Assembly: GCF_021010565.1 (NCBI RefSeq)
Contig: NZ_JAJNAY010000001.1
Coordinates: 1,530,001 to 1,594,000, forward strand
Reading direction: 5' to 3'
DNA length: 64,000 nt
Origin: Chryseobacterium turcicum
GTDB lineage: Bacteria > Bacteroidota > Bacteroidia > Flavobacteriales > Weeksellaceae
Part shown: in pieces, positions 42,858-51,928 of the stretch
Layout: each line of letters starts with the position of its first letter
How positions within the stretch are numbered: position 1 is the first letter of the stretch
Notes under the pieces: generated by a model
What the model saw: the letters and a program-made list of their open reading frames with translations, nothing else
Database searches by the model: none
Told to the model about the DNA's origin: nothing
Translations under genes and position numbers: made by a program

Positions 42858-44693
42858 TTAAAAATTTATTGTTGCATTGATATTGTAATTTCTTTTTGGC
42901 AAAGGATAATATGCCGTTGTTTCATATACAGTATCTGTAATATTGTTCACTTTTATTCCTAAAGTATAGTTTTTTAGAATCGTGGCAGAAATTCCCGCAT
43001 TCATTACAAAATATGGATAAATCGCATCTTTTTTGCTCTCATCAGAAGTTGTGTATGTTAATCCGTTAAACATTCCCTGTGCAAAAACATTCAAAAATTT
43101 ATACTGATAATCTACATTTGAAGTAAATTTATGCAACGGAACATACATCAGCTGTTTTTGAATCTTCAAATCTACGGATTTTGTATAAGTATATCCAGCA
43201 ATAAGCTTCACAGCATGATTTTCATTAAACTTTTTTTGATAACTAAGCTGAGATTCTAAGCCATAAGATTCTACTTTCTCAGTATTAAATGCTGCCCAAT
43301 AGCCAAACGCAGTCGGAAGCCAACGAATCATATTGTCTATTTTAATATAATAAGGAGTGATGCTCAGTTTAAACCCATGTAGGCTAAATTCTTGATTTAA
43401 ATCTGCCTGAACTGAAGTTTCTGATTTTAAGTTAAGATTTCCTCCAGGTTGCCAATACAAATCATTAAATGAAGGGTGCCTGAAGTTTTTTGATAAATTT
43501 AAATTAACCTGATACCAATTATTAGCTTTCCACTTACCTGAGAAAGAATAAAGAAGAGGAGAACTGATATCTTCTATAAAATTCTGTCTTATTCCAGCTT
43601 CAAAACGAAGATTTGGCGTCGCGAAATATCTTAATAAACCCGCAACCGAGCCTACATTTCTACTGACATTTCGAAGTTCTGAAGTCCCTAGGCCTTCTGC
43701 CTGATTTTGCTGAAATTCTCCGATAACACCAATATTCAGTTTAGGAATAATGAAGTAATTAAAATCATTTTTAAAAATGTAGTTCTTATTAATTCCGCCA
43801 CTCGTAAAAGGGGCATTATAAATTCCGAAATATTTGAAATTATCTTCTGTGTAAGCTGCTTTTAAACTGTTTGAAACTTTAGATTTGTTGATGTCCCAAG
43901 CAACTAAACTTCTAAAAGTCTGTGCTGCATAACTAGTTTTATCCACATTTTCCGCAAGAATCCTATAATTCTGAGTCGCATCATAAAACTGACTTTGCCA
44001 AGAAATTGTTTGATGCTCTGCAATTTTATAGGCCGTACCTATATTGAAAGTTGTATTGTAAAACTTTCCGTTTCTATTGATGTAATTTTTTTCGGGAACT
44101 TCGTAGTTATTTTCACTAATTGAATAATTTCCTGAAGCTTTAAAACTGAATTTATCATTACTATATTCAGCTTTCAAGAAATTATTATACGTTCCGAACG
44201 AAGCTACTTCAGAATTATATATTCCTTTAAAACCTTGATTAAAACTTAAATCGTTATTCAAATGGATACTTCCGCCAATCGCGCCACTTCCGTAGATGAC
44301 ACTTCCGCCTCCAGATTTTATTTCCATTTGGTCGTATCCGAAAACTGCAATATTATTGATATCGCCCTGTCCTAAAAACTGCGAATTGATATTAATTCCG
44401 TTCCATACGAATGCTGTCTGTTGCGCTGTTGTTCCCCTAAATGAAGGCGAAGAAACTGCACCACGGCCGTTTTCTTTAATATAAATAGGAGACTGAAAAC
44501 GTAAAACCTCGGAGAGGTTCGAAGAGTTTTTTTGAATATCTGCAGGAGATAAAGTAGTCAAAGAATGAAAAAGTTTTACTTTTTTCATCTGATTGTCGAA
44601 TACAAATACGGTGTCAATATTTTTTTCCTGACTATAATATATTGTCAGGCAAGAAGACACCAAAAGTAGGGTAAATGCTTTTTTTAAAATCAT
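42858..44693 (-). CDS. TonB-dependent cobalamin receptor, BtuB-like
   Basis: 611 residues. Signal peptide at 1-21, plug domain to about 160 (LSEVLRFQSPIYIKENGRG, PSFRGTTAQQTAFVWNGI, GGSVIYGSGAIGGSIHL), then a 22-strand barrel ending in INATINF with a terminal Phe. It imports a vitamin across the outer membrane with TonB energy. Specificity for cobalamin is inferred from the cobalamin riboswitch in its leader and the BtuG-like partner. No TonB-box or carboxypeptidase-like extension is obvious. Confidence 0.9.
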   Translation of the reverse strand: MILKKAFTLLLVSSCLTIYYSQEKNIDTVFVFDNQMKKVKLFHSLTTLSPADIQKNSSNLSEVLRFQSPIYIKENGRGAVSSPSFRGTTAQQTAFVWNGININSQFLGQGDINNIAVFGYDQMEIKSGGGSVIYGSGAIGGSIHLNNDLSFNQGFKGIYNSEVASFGTYNNFLKAEYSNDKFSFKASGNYSISENNYEVPEKNYINRNGKFYNTTFNIGTAYKIAEHQTISWQSQFYDATQNYRILAENVDKTSYAAQTFRSLVAWDINKSKVSNSLKAAYTEDNFKYFGIYNAPFTSGGINKNYIFKNDFNYFIIPKLNIGVIGEFQQNQAEGLGTSELRNVSRNVGSVAGLLRYFATPNLRFEAGIRQNFIEDISSPLLYSFSGKWKANNWYQVNLNLSKNFRHPSFNDLYWQPGGNLNLKSETSVQADLNQEFSLHGFKLSITPYYIKIDNMIRWLPTAFGYWAAFNTEKVESYGLESQLSYQKKFNENHAVKLIAGYTYTKSVDLKIQKQLMYVPLHKFTSNVDYQYKFLNVFAQGMFNGLTYTTSDESKKDAIYPYFVMNAGISATILKNYTLGIKVNNITDTVYETTAYYPLPKRNYNINATINF

Positions 44694-44741
44694 ATCATAT
44701 CTGCCTTTCCTCCGAAAGCAATTCTATTATTAATATTAAAT

Positions 44742-44886
44742 TTCGGCAGGTCTCCTGACTTTCGCTTTGCTACACCTTCCCGTTTTGGCAGTGGTTTTTG
44801 TAGCAATTTTTGTATGCGATTTACAGTTGCGGGGACAGCTTGAGATTTTCACTCAATTCCCTCTTAGTTCCAATCTATTGGAAACC
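44742..44886 (-). ncRNA. Cobalamin riboswitch
   Basis: On the minus strand the family blocks appear in order: AAGAGGGAAT, GTGAAAATCTCAAGCTG, TCCCCGCAACTGTAA, a GCAA-containing stem, CCACTG, GGGAAGGTG and AGTCAGGAGACCTGCC. It precedes the BtuB-like gene by about 48 bases and should repress uptake when cobalamin is plentiful. Confidence 0.95.
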
Positions 44887-44897
44887 AAAATTTTTTG

Positions 44898-44905
44898 CAA
44901 ATATA
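44898..44905 (-). promoter_or_regulatory. -7 box of the cobalamin operon
   Basis: Minus-strand TATATTTG fits TAnnTTTG and lies 12 bp upstream of the riboswitch. No TTG at the usual -33 spacing. Confidence 0.5.
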
Positions 44906-45083
44906 GCTTTTTTGAAAAGAAAGATTAAATTTTTGTTAAGCCTAAAATATACCCATACAATTGATTTAAACTAGATGGTTTTAATCGGAAATTTTAACGA
45001 ATGAAATTTATATAAAAGTCCCAACCATTTGGGTAAGTTTGGTTTTCTGAAGCAGATTTTCCTATGGTTATTTTTAATTTTTA

Positions 45084-45128
45084 AGCCACGAATGCACGAA
45101 TATTTTTTAATATTTGTGCATTCGTGGC
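45084..45128. repeat. 45-bp near-perfect palindrome
   Basis: GCCACGAATGCACGAATATT, then TTTTAATATTTGTGCATTCGTGGC (core TGCATTCGTGGC). The end pattern CCACnAAnGCAC is like family A ends (CCACAAAGTGCAC), so it may be the shortest member. It shares the 508-bp gap with the riboswitch and, at 45152-45180, a family B-like fragment; the remainder is AT-rich. Confidence 0.6.
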
Positions 45129-45201
45129 AAAATAGAGGTGTTGATTTCCCGTGATCCGCGAAAATGTAAAAGTAATCTGTGCGAGAAAAGCTGCAAAAAG
45201 A

Positions 45202-45684
45202 TTACAAAAATGTTCCGTCAAAATAAAAAGGAAGCAAATCTTTAATAGAACTCACTTTAATTACTTCGTCATTTAAGCTGGAGAAATACAAATCAATATC
45301 CTCATTTTGCTTTGTTTCGTATTCTATAATGCTTTGTCGGCAAGCTCCACATGGAGGAATGGGTGGGGTTTTCTCTGAAAATTCTTCTGGACCACCTACA
45401 ATAAAAATCTTTTTAATTTTTTGAGTGGGGAAATTAGCTCCAATCCAAAAAAGGGCTGTTCGCTCTGCACAAAGTCCTGACGGGAAAGCCGCATTTTCTT
45501 GATTATTTCCTGTGAAAATCTCACCATTCTCTAGCAAAACAGCACATCCTACAAAAAAGTTAGAGTATGGCGCGTATGCTTTTTCTCTGGCCTGAATTGC
45601 CTGTTCAAAAAGACGGTTTTCAACCTCTGAAAGTTCGTTCCTACCTTTGAAATGTTCGTAATTGATTTTTATATCTTTTTTCAT
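45202..45684 (-). CDS. cdd: Cytidine deaminase
   Basis: 160 residues. It deaminates (deoxy)cytidine to (deoxy)uridine in pyrimidine salvage. AYAPYSNFFVGCAVL binds substrate, CAERTALF carries the zinc Cys and catalytic Glu, and PPCGACRQ gives the other two zinc Cys, the tetrameric (all-Cys) type. Stand-alone gene. Confidence 0.94.
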   Translation of the reverse strand: MKKDIKINYEHFKGRNELSEVENRLFEQAIQAREKAYAPYSNFFVGCAVLLENGEIFTGNNQENAAFPSGLCAERTALFWIGANFPTQKIKKIFIVGGPEEFSEKTPPIPPCGACRQSIIEYETKQNEDIDLYFSSLNDEVIKVSSIKDLLPFYFDGTFL

Positions 45685-45975
45685 TTTTTTCTCCGTAAAA
45701 AAGGGGCGTAAAAGTAAACTTTTTTAATGAGGTGGGCAATAAGTAGTTGATGGTTTCTATTTGAGGCAGGAAGATGGAAGATGGAGGTGTGATTTGAAAT
45801 TTGAGATTTTTCGAGAATTAAACATAAGAAAAATCTTTGATTTTTAATCTTATGTGGTCTTTTATTTTCAAAGCTTAAAACTTTAGAAATTACTAATGTG
45901 TTAAAAAAAACTTCTAATGCGTTTGGTCTAGATCATACTGAATTTTGTATTTTTAGTTCTTAAAAAAATAATTAA
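45685..45975. other. 291-bp intergenic region with degenerate repeat
   Basis: Divergent promoters must lie here. From about 45815 to 45900 it contains family A interior words (CATAAGAAAAATC/GATTTTTAATCTTATG, CAAAGCTTAAAAC, TAATGTGTTAAA) without ends. At 45770 GGAAGATGGAAGATGGAGG is a short direct repeat. No coding frame. Confidence 0.45.
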
Positions 45976-47028
45976 ATGTTATATTCTCCGATAAAATTTA
46001 GAAATGTAGAGCTTAAAAACCGTTGGGTAATGTCGCCAATGTGTATGTATTCTTGTGAAAACGGTGTTGCTAATGATTTCCATTTTGTGCATTACGGAAG
46101 CCGTGCTCAAGGTGGAACCGGTCTTCTGATTGTAGAAGCAAGTGGAGTAGAGCCAAAAGGTAGAATTACCAATCACTGCATGGGAATTTGGAATGATGAG
46201 CAAGCTGATGCACTTCAGAAGATTGTAGAATTTGTACACAAAAATTCAGAAAGTAAAATAGGAATTCAGATTGCTCATGCCGGAAGAAAAGGTTCTACAT
46301 GGGAAAATAAACAGATTTCGGAAGAAGAAGGTTGGGAAACATTGGCTCCAAGTGCTATTCCGTATCATCCAACTGAAAGAATTCCGCATGTGTTAAGTTT
46401 AGAAGAAATAAAAGAACAGATTCAAAATTTCAAAAATGCGGCAAAAAGAGCGGTAAATGCAGGTTTTGATGTTGTTGAAATTCATGCTGCTCACGGATAT
46501 TTAATTCATCAGTTTTTATCACCGCTTTCTAATGTGAGAACCGATGAGTATGGAGGCGGTTTTGAAAACAGAATCAGGTTTTTATTGGAAATTGTAGATG
46601 CTGTCAACGAAGAACTTAACGAAAATGTAGCACTTTTTGTGAGAATTTCTGGAACTGAATATGCTGAAAATGGCTGGGATATTGACGAAAGTGTAGAATT
46701 GTCTAAAATTTTGAAAACCCACAATGTTGATTTAGTCGACGTTTCAAGTGGTGGAAATATTCACGGTGCCAAAATTTCTGTTTTTGATGGTTATCAGGTT
46801 CCGTTTTCTTCGGCGATAAGAAATCAGGCACATGTGAAAACCGGAGCGGTAGGTTTGATTACGAAAACCGAACAGGCAGAAGAAATTCTTCAAAATGGTG
46901 AAGCTGATTTGATATTTGTAGCAAGAGAGATTTTACGAAATCCTTATTTAGCGGTTCATGGTTCGTTTGAAATGAAAGAAGAAACTTTTTTTCCGCATCA
47001 ATACCTTAGAGCGAAAATTTCTTCTTAA
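45976..47028 (+). CDS. Old yellow enzyme family NADPH dehydrogenase (YqjM-like)
   Basis: 350 residues, single FMN-binding TIM barrel. PMCMYSCENGVANDFH includes the Cys of the YqjM class; HAGRKG, FDVVEIHAAHGYLIHQFLSP, NRIRFLLE, VDVSSGG and VAREILRNPY are the OYE blocks. These enzymes reduce activated alkenes with NADPH. Natural substrate unknown. Two small membrane-protein genes follow within 60 bp. Confidence 0.92.
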   Translation: MLYSPIKFRNVELKNRWVMSPMCMYSCENGVANDFHFVHYGSRAQGGTGLLIVEASGVEPKGRITNHCMGIWNDEQADALQKIVEFVHKNSESKIGIQIAHAGRKGSTWENKQISEEEGWETLAPSAIPYHPTERIPHVLSLEEIKEQIQNFKNAAKRAVNAGFDVVEIHAAHGYLIHQFLSPLSNVRTDEYGGGFENRIRFLLEIVDAVNEELNENVALFVRISGTEYAENGWDIDESVELSKILKTHNVDLVDVSSGGNIHGAKISVFDGYQVPFSSAIRNQAHVKTGAVGLITKTEQAEEILQNGEADLIFVAREILRNPYLAVHGSFEMKEETFFPHQYLRAKISS

Positions 47029-47054
47029 TTTTAAAAGCAATTTAAAAGACGGCA

Positions 47055-47348
47055 ATGCGTATAGAAGATTTTATGCTTTCGTGTCCCAGCAAAAAGTTTT
47101 TGGGAATCGAATGTTTCGGATGTGGAACTCAGCGGGCTATTTTGATGGTTTTTCAGGGAAAGTTTTCTGAGGCCTTTCAAATGTTTCCGGCAGTGTACAC
47201 CTTATTGCTGTTTTTCTGTTTTGTAGGAATCAATTTTATAGACAGGAAAAGAAATTATGGTCAGATTTTAATTTTTTTAGCAATAATTAATTCACTAATC
47301 ATGGTTTTTTCCTACTTTTATAAACATTTTATTATTCATTTAAACTAA
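47055..47348 (+). CDS. DUF2752 membrane protein
   Basis: 97 residues. CPSKKFLGIECFGCGTQRA is the DUF2752 signature (CP...GCGxTRA), followed by two membrane helices. Family of unknown function. 26 bp after the old yellow enzyme gene and 17 bp before the next, so probably one transcript. Confidence 0.85.
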   Translation: MRIEDFMLSCPSKKFLGIECFGCGTQRAILMVFQGKFSEAFQMFPAVYTLLLFFCFVGINFIDRKRNYGQILIFLAIINSLIMVFSYFYKHFIIHLN

Positions 47349-47365
47349 ACATTAAAAAACAAATT

Positions 47366-47698
47366 ATGAATCAACAAAAATTACCTAATGCTACGGCGGT
47401 ACTTGTTTTAGGAATTGTTTCTATCATCGGATGTTGTTGTTACGGTATTTTGGGGCTAATTGCCGGAATTATCGGACTTGTACTTTACAAAAAAGACAAT
47501 GCATTGTATCAGGCAAATCCTACTCTTTATTCAGATTACAATAATCTTAATACAGGAAAAATCCTTTGTATTATTGGTTTGATATTGAGTGCACTATATC
47601 TTGTATTAAATATTGTATTGATATCAGTTTTCGGATGGGAGGCTCTTTCAGACCAAGCATTAATGCAAGAACGTATCAAAGAATTGATGGGACAATAA
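47366..47698 (+). CDS. CCC-motif membrane protein
   Basis: 110 residues with two or three membrane segments. GIVSIIGCCCYGILGLIAG holds three consecutive cysteines, typical of a Bacteroidota family named for this motif and related to DUF4190. YSDYNNLNTGKILCIIGL is the second conserved block. Function unknown. Confidence 0.85.
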   Translation: MNQQKLPNATAVLVLGIVSIIGCCCYGILGLIAGIIGLVLYKKDNALYQANPTLYSDYNNLNTGKILCIIGLILSALYLVLNIVLISVFGWEALSDQALMQERIKELMGQ

Positions 47699-47720
47699 TA
47701 AGTTTCAATAAGAAATAATG

Positions 47721-47751
47721 AAGGTTGCAATTTTTTTTTGCAACCTTTTTT
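47721..47751 (+). terminator. Terminator after the CCC-motif gene
   Basis: AAGGTTGCAA and TTGCAACCTT with a T-only loop and a T tail. Perfect stem. Confidence 0.9.
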
Positions 47752-47802
47752 GTTTCAATGAATTATTTTTAAATCAATATATTTAAACATTAGTAAAAAA
47801 TA

Positions 47803-48387
47803 ATGGAAAATCATACAGAAAAAAAGCTGACTATTGATTTAAAGAAAGCAAATGCTTATTCGCTTAAAATACTGCTGTATTCCTGTGTGGTGTTTGTAAT
47901 TCCGTATGTTTTTCTTTGGAGCAACCAATTTAGTTTCGAACATTTTAGTACTACTTTTAAGAGACTTATAGAAAAATATACTTTCTTAAGTGGGTTTATT
48001 CCCTTGTTTTTTATAGCCTTAGGAATCGTTTTGCACGAGCTCATTCATGGACTTACTTTTTTGCCTTTCTGTAAAAATGGTTTTAGCTCTATAAAATTTG
48101 GTTTTCTGAAACAATATCTCACACCATATTGCCATTGTAAAGAACCATTAAAACTAAAATACTATAGAATAGGAGTTGTAATGCCCGCTATTGTTTTGGG
48201 GTTTCTTCCTTCAGTTTGGGCAATCGCTACAGGCAATTTTTATCTTTTATGTTTCGGAGTTTTCTTTACCATGGGAGCTGCAGGAGATTTTATGATTTTA
48301 ATGATTTTAAAAAATGAAAATCCTGATGATTTGGTTTTAGACCATCCAAGCGAAGCGGGTTGCTTTGTTTATAGTTCAAAAGAATAA
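47803..48387 (+). CDS. DUF3267 putative membrane metallopeptidase
   Basis: 194 residues, four to five membrane helices. HELIHGLTF inside the third helix is a HExxH zinc motif, and GFLKQYLTPYCHCKEPLKLKYYRIGVVMP is the DUF3267 middle region (key parts YCHCKEPL and RIGVVMPA). Probable intramembrane zincin; substrate unknown. Confidence 0.85.
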   Translation: MENHTEKKLTIDLKKANAYSLKILLYSCVVFVIPYVFLWSNQFSFEHFSTTFKRLIEKYTFLSGFIPLFFIALGIVLHELIHGLTFLPFCKNGFSSIKFGFLKQYLTPYCHCKEPLKLKYYRIGVVMPAIVLGFLPSVWAIATGNFYLLCFGVFFTMGAAGDFMILMILKNENPDDLVLDHPSEAGCFVYSSKE

Positions 48388-48484
48388 TTTTATTTAAACC
48401 AATTCAATTTAGAGCCTGTTTTAAGTTTTATTAATTTAAATTCTGTGTGATTGGCTTTTGATTTTTTTTAATCAGTTTTTATAT

Positions 48485-48560
48485 AATTCTCGCAGATACA
48501 CAGATTTAGCAGATTAAAAGCATAGATATTAATCTGCTAAATCAGCAAAATCAGCGAGAT
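48485..48560. repeat. Family B inverted repeat, copy 2
   Basis: ATTCTCGCAGATACACAGAT ... AATCTGCTAAATCAGCAAAA TCAGCGAGAT; an inner stem pairs TTAGCAGATT with AATCTGCTAA. See 21293 and 63414 for relatives. Confidence 0.7.
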
Positions 48561-48611
48561 ATTTTTTTTCATTTAAATATAAATAAGCTTTTAGTAAATG
48601 AAAAAAAACGT

Positions 48612-48753
48612 CTTTTTAACCGCAAAAGAAATGAATCAAAAAAGAGAGATTGAAAAGTTTCCAAAATGTAAATTTTTTATTCATAACTTGTTTTGCTAGC
48701 TTTTGAATAACTTATTCATCATAAAATCTTTTGCCGCTTTTGCGGTTAAAAAA
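48612..48753. repeat. Family A-like element, copy 4
   Basis: Ends TTTTTAACCGCAAAAG and CTTTTGCGGTTAAAAA are exact inverted copies (16 bp). The interior differs from copies 1-3. With the family B copy it fills the 396-bp gap between convergent genes; no separate terminator is seen, and these hairpins may stand in for one. Confidence 0.75.
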
Positions 48754-48783
48754 TATCATGTACTCATTCAATTCAGTTTAAAC

Positions 48784-49983
48784 TTAAGCCTCATTCAATT
48801 TCTTTAAGTTTGATTTTTTCTTCAGAAAATAGGCCAGCCCCAATCCGATAAAAACCATGGCTGCACTGAATGGAAAGATAAACTGCATCCCGAAAAAATC
48901 GGCAACACTTCCGATGATAGGCCCTGCAACACCCAAAGAAATATCAATGAAAAGCCCATAACCTGCCAAAGCAGAACCCTGACTTGATGGAGAAACACTT
49001 TTAATTGCCATTATTCCAAAAGCTGGAAATATCAGAGAAAACCCTAATCCTGTAACGCCGGCTCCCACCAATGCCATTTGAGCGTTGGTCGCAAATGTAA
49101 TAATTAAAAGACCGATGGTTTCTACAAAAAGACAGGCAATGGCAACCTTTATTCCGCCATATTTATTGATAACATTACTGAATACTAATCTTCCGGCAAC
49201 AAATAATGCCCCGAAAATACTTAAGCACAACGCTCCGTTATTCCAATGAAAATGATTATAATATAAGGTGATAAATGTAGAAATACTTGCAAAACCAATA
49301 CCTCCTAAAGCCAGACAAACTCCGAAAGGAGCCACTTTTCCCAATACTTTCCAAAAAGATTGTATTTCTTTTTGATGGGTATTCGTTTTATTTTCTTTTG
49401 TTTTCGCAAAGAAAAACCCGATAATTCCTAAAATAATAGAAAGAATTCCAATGCCATAAAGGCCAAATTTTTGTTCGATGATTATCCCTAAAGAAGCTCC
49501 CATCGCCAAAGCTCCGTAACTGGCAACTCCGTTAAAGGAAATTATTTTTGCAGTATGTTTTTCACCAAAAGCCATCATCGCCCAGTTAATAGGACTTGCT
49601 CCCACCATTCCTTCTGCACAACCCGTTAAAAGTCGGGTAATAACTAAAAATGTAAGGCTTAGCATCGGTGAAAATTTAAAATAATAAGCAAGAATCAGAA
49701 AAATTCCGGTTAACGAAAAACCTATCATACTGAATAAAACTGCTGGTTTGGGACCTTTTCCATCAATAACTTTTCCGGAATATGCCCTTAGAAAAAATGT
49801 GGAAATGTATTGTAGACTAATCACAATTCCTGCAATTAAAAGGCTAAAACCTAAACTTTTGCTGATGAAAATCGGAAGAACGGAAAGCGAGAGACCGATA
49901 ATGAAATATCCTATAAAAGTAAAAGATACATAAGAAATAAGTTGGGCATTGATATTTTTTGGTGAGTTTAAAGAACTGTCCAT
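48784..49983 (-). CDS. MFS transporter
   Basis: 399 residues, 12 membrane helices. The loop motif after helix 2 is present (AYSGKVIDGKGPKP, a variant of GxLaDrxGrkp). FLTGCAEGMVGASPINWAM-type wording near helix 4-5 (LLTGCAEGMVG) and GYGLFIDISLGVAGP near helix 10-11 resemble the YfcJ/YhhS group of drug or sugar exporters. Start at 49983 chosen over an ATG at 50043; a minus-strand TATCTTTG box (50005-50012) lies just upstream of the chosen start. Confidence 0.88.
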   Translation of the reverse strand: MDSSLNSPKNINAQLISYVSFTFIGYFIIGLSLSVLPIFISKSLGFSLLIAGIVISLQYISTFFLRAYSGKVIDGKGPKPAVLFSMIGFSLTGIFLILAYYFKFSPMLSLTFLVITRLLTGCAEGMVGASPINWAMMAFGEKHTAKIISFNGVASYGALAMGASLGIIIEQKFGLYGIGILSIILGIIGFFFAKTKENKTNTHQKEIQSFWKVLGKVAPFGVCLALGGIGFASISTFITLYYNHFHWNNGALCLSIFGALFVAGRLVFSNVINKYGGIKVAIACLFVETIGLLIITFATNAQMALVGAGVTGLGFSLIFPAFGIMAIKSVSPSSQGSALAGYGLFIDISLGVAGPIIGSVADFFGMQFIFPFSAAMVFIGLGLAYFLKKKSNLKKLNEA

Positions 49984-50217
49984 GTGATGAAAAAAATTAA
50001 GCTGCAAAGATACAGCGATATTATTTTTCAGATTCAGTCTCAAAGGTTAAAAAAAGGATAAGATTTCAATTGATGTAAAACTGTCAGAACTTTTGTAAAT
50101 TCTTTATAATATTAAAAAAAAAATACTTATCAACTATAAAGGATTGAATCTCAATAAATCAACTAGAAACTAAAAACTAGCAACTACTTATCGGTTTTCA
50201 TTTCATATAATTTCAAT

Positions 50218-50225
50218 TATCTTTG
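50218..50225 (+). promoter_or_regulatory. -7 box for the CPBP protease gene
   Basis: TATCTTTG fits TAnnTTTG, 25 bp upstream of the ATG at 50250. It excludes the upstream ATG at 50223 as a start. Confidence 0.5.
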
Positions 50226-50249
50226 TTTCTCTTAAAAAATCATCAGTAC

Positions 50250-51080
50250 ATGGAAAACTCAAAATATCCGAAATATATTTTTGACTGGATGGGAGGCCTA
50301 ATTCTTTTTGCAGGTTATATTGCTGGCAGCATGTTTGTTGGGGTTCTCGGTCTTGCAGGGAAATTCATGTTTAAACTAGATTTCATGCAGAAGCCTTGGT
50401 TTATGATGATTGCTAATGCTGTTGTTTTTTGTTTGATGATTGCGGCTTTTGATTTTTTAATGGTGCGCCAGAAAACAGGAAAAAAATTAAATTTCAATTT
50501 TTCGCCAACCAATTTTTATACCTATTTATTAATTTTTCCAATGATGCTGGGAATGATGTTTGTCGGTGAATTTATCACTTCACAAATTCCTACAACAGGG
50601 CCTTTTTTTGGAGATTTTTATGAGTTTTTTGAAAACCTGATGGCGGGTCTTACAGATGACCCTGTGGTAATGGTGATTACTGCGGTAATTATGGCTCCTA
50701 TTTTTGAAGAAATTATTTTCCGCGGAATCATCCAAAAAGGAATGATTAATAATGGCGTAAAACCTTGGAAAGCCATACTTCTAGCAAGTGTTCTCTTTGG
50801 TTTGATACACGGAAATCCGTGGCAGTTTGTAGGGGCAACTTTATTGGGAACGGTCTTAGGATTGGTTTATTATAAAACAAAATCTCTGCTTTTGCCAATG
50901 CTTTTGCATGGTTTTAATAATCTTTGCTCAGCGATTTTAATATTTTATACTCAAAAAGAAAGTTTTGCAGAAGCTTTTGAAATTCAGGAATGGATGATTT
51001 TAGTCATCGGAACTGTATTGTTCTCTGTGTTCTTCTATCTTTTTACATTTAAAAATAAAGTGCGTTACTCTGAAATTTAA
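50250..51080 (+). CDS. CPBP-family intramembrane glutamic endopeptidase
   Basis: 276 residues, about eight membrane helices. The three motifs of the Rce1-like family are present: EEIIFRG with the catalytic Glu pair (about residue 161), FGLIHGN (about 190) and LLHGFNN (about 220). Bacterial members process or guard against peptides in the membrane; target unknown. Confidence 0.9.
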   Translation: MENSKYPKYIFDWMGGLILFAGYIAGSMFVGVLGLAGKFMFKLDFMQKPWFMMIANAVVFCLMIAAFDFLMVRQKTGKKLNFNFSPTNFYTYLLIFPMMLGMMFVGEFITSQIPTTGPFFGDFYEFFENLMAGLTDDPVVMVITAVIMAPIFEEIIFRGIIQKGMINNGVKPWKAILLASVLFGLIHGNPWQFVGATLLGTVLGLVYYKTKSLLLPMLLHGFNNLCSAILIFYTQKESFAEAFEIQEWMILVIGTVLFSVFFYLFTFKNKVRYSEI

Positions 51081-51199
51081 ATTCAATTTAAAAATACAAA
51101 TCACGCGAATATTTTGGCAAATTTTACAACAAATAGGGTGAAATTTTTGCAAATAGTATTTGTGCAGTTTGCATTTAAATAAACATAAAAAAATAAAAA

Positions 51200-51769
51200 A
51201 TGGAAATATTAGTTGCTACCCACAACCTCCATAAAAAAGAAGAAATTCAACAAATCTTAGGAAATGGTTTTGTAGTAAAAAGTCTTACGGATTATGATAT
51301 TCACGACGAAATCGTTGAAGATGGAGACTCTTTCAATGCCAATGCTTTAATTAAAGCTAAATACTGCTTCGAAAAAACAGGTATTCCAAGTTTAGGTGAC
51401 GACAGCGGTTTGGTGGTAGAATCTTTAGACGGAAGACCTGGGATTTTTTCAGCAAGATATGCAGGAGACCATGATTTTGCTAAAAACATCGAAAAAGTTT
51501 TGAGCGAAATGGAAAATGTCGAAAACAGAAAAGCATATTTCATCACCGTATTATGTTATTACGATGAAAACGGAGCTCAATATTTTGACGGCAGAGTACA
51601 TGGGAATTTATTGACAGAAAACAAAGGTCATCAAGGTTTTGGTTATGATCCTATTTTTGTGCCTGAAGGATACGAAATAACTTTTGCAGAGATGAATCCT
51701 GAAGATAAAAATAAAATCAGTCACAGAAAACAGGCATTAGATTTGTTTCTTGATTTTTTGAAAGATTAG
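51200..51769 (+). CDS. rdgB: XTP/dITP pyrophosphatase
   Basis: 189 residues. It removes non-canonical purine nucleotides (dITP, XTP) from the pool. THNLHKKEEI, GDDSGLVVESLDGRPGIFSA, GHQGFGYDPIFVP and SHRKQALD are the Ham1/RdgB blocks. Its TAG stop is the first base group of a GGTTAA tandem repeat. Confidence 0.94.
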   Translation: MEILVATHNLHKKEEIQQILGNGFVVKSLTDYDIHDEIVEDGDSFNANALIKAKYCFEKTGIPSLGDDSGLVVESLDGRPGIFSARYAGDHDFAKNIEKVLSEMENVENRKAYFITVLCYYDENGAQYFDGRVHGNLLTENKGHQGFGYDPIFVPEGYEITFAEMNPEDKNKISHRKQALDLFLDFLKD

Positions 51770-51802
51770 GTTAAGGTTAAGGTTAAGGTTAAGGTTAAGG
51801 TT
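51769..51802 (+). repeat. GGTTAA hexamer tandem repeat
   Basis: Five full GGTTAA units plus GGTT begin at the last base of the rdgB stop codon. An inverted partner, AACCTTAAGCTCAACC, lies at 51879-51894, so the spacer mRNA could form a long hairpin. Length-variable by nature. Confidence 0.85.
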
Positions 51803-51928
51803 GCAAAACTTTGAGGCTTAAAGAACTTATTTCTTATTTTAAATTTATTTTAAAACTGATAGACTCTACTTGAGTCTCAACCTTAAGCTCAACCTTTTAT
51901 TGTACATTTGTTTTAATAAACTATTGAT

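Noticed and set aside
51769..51802. GGTTAA repeats as a CRISPR array or linear-chromosome telomere
   Set aside because: There are no spacers, the unit is six bases, and it lies between two housekeeping genes in normal context.
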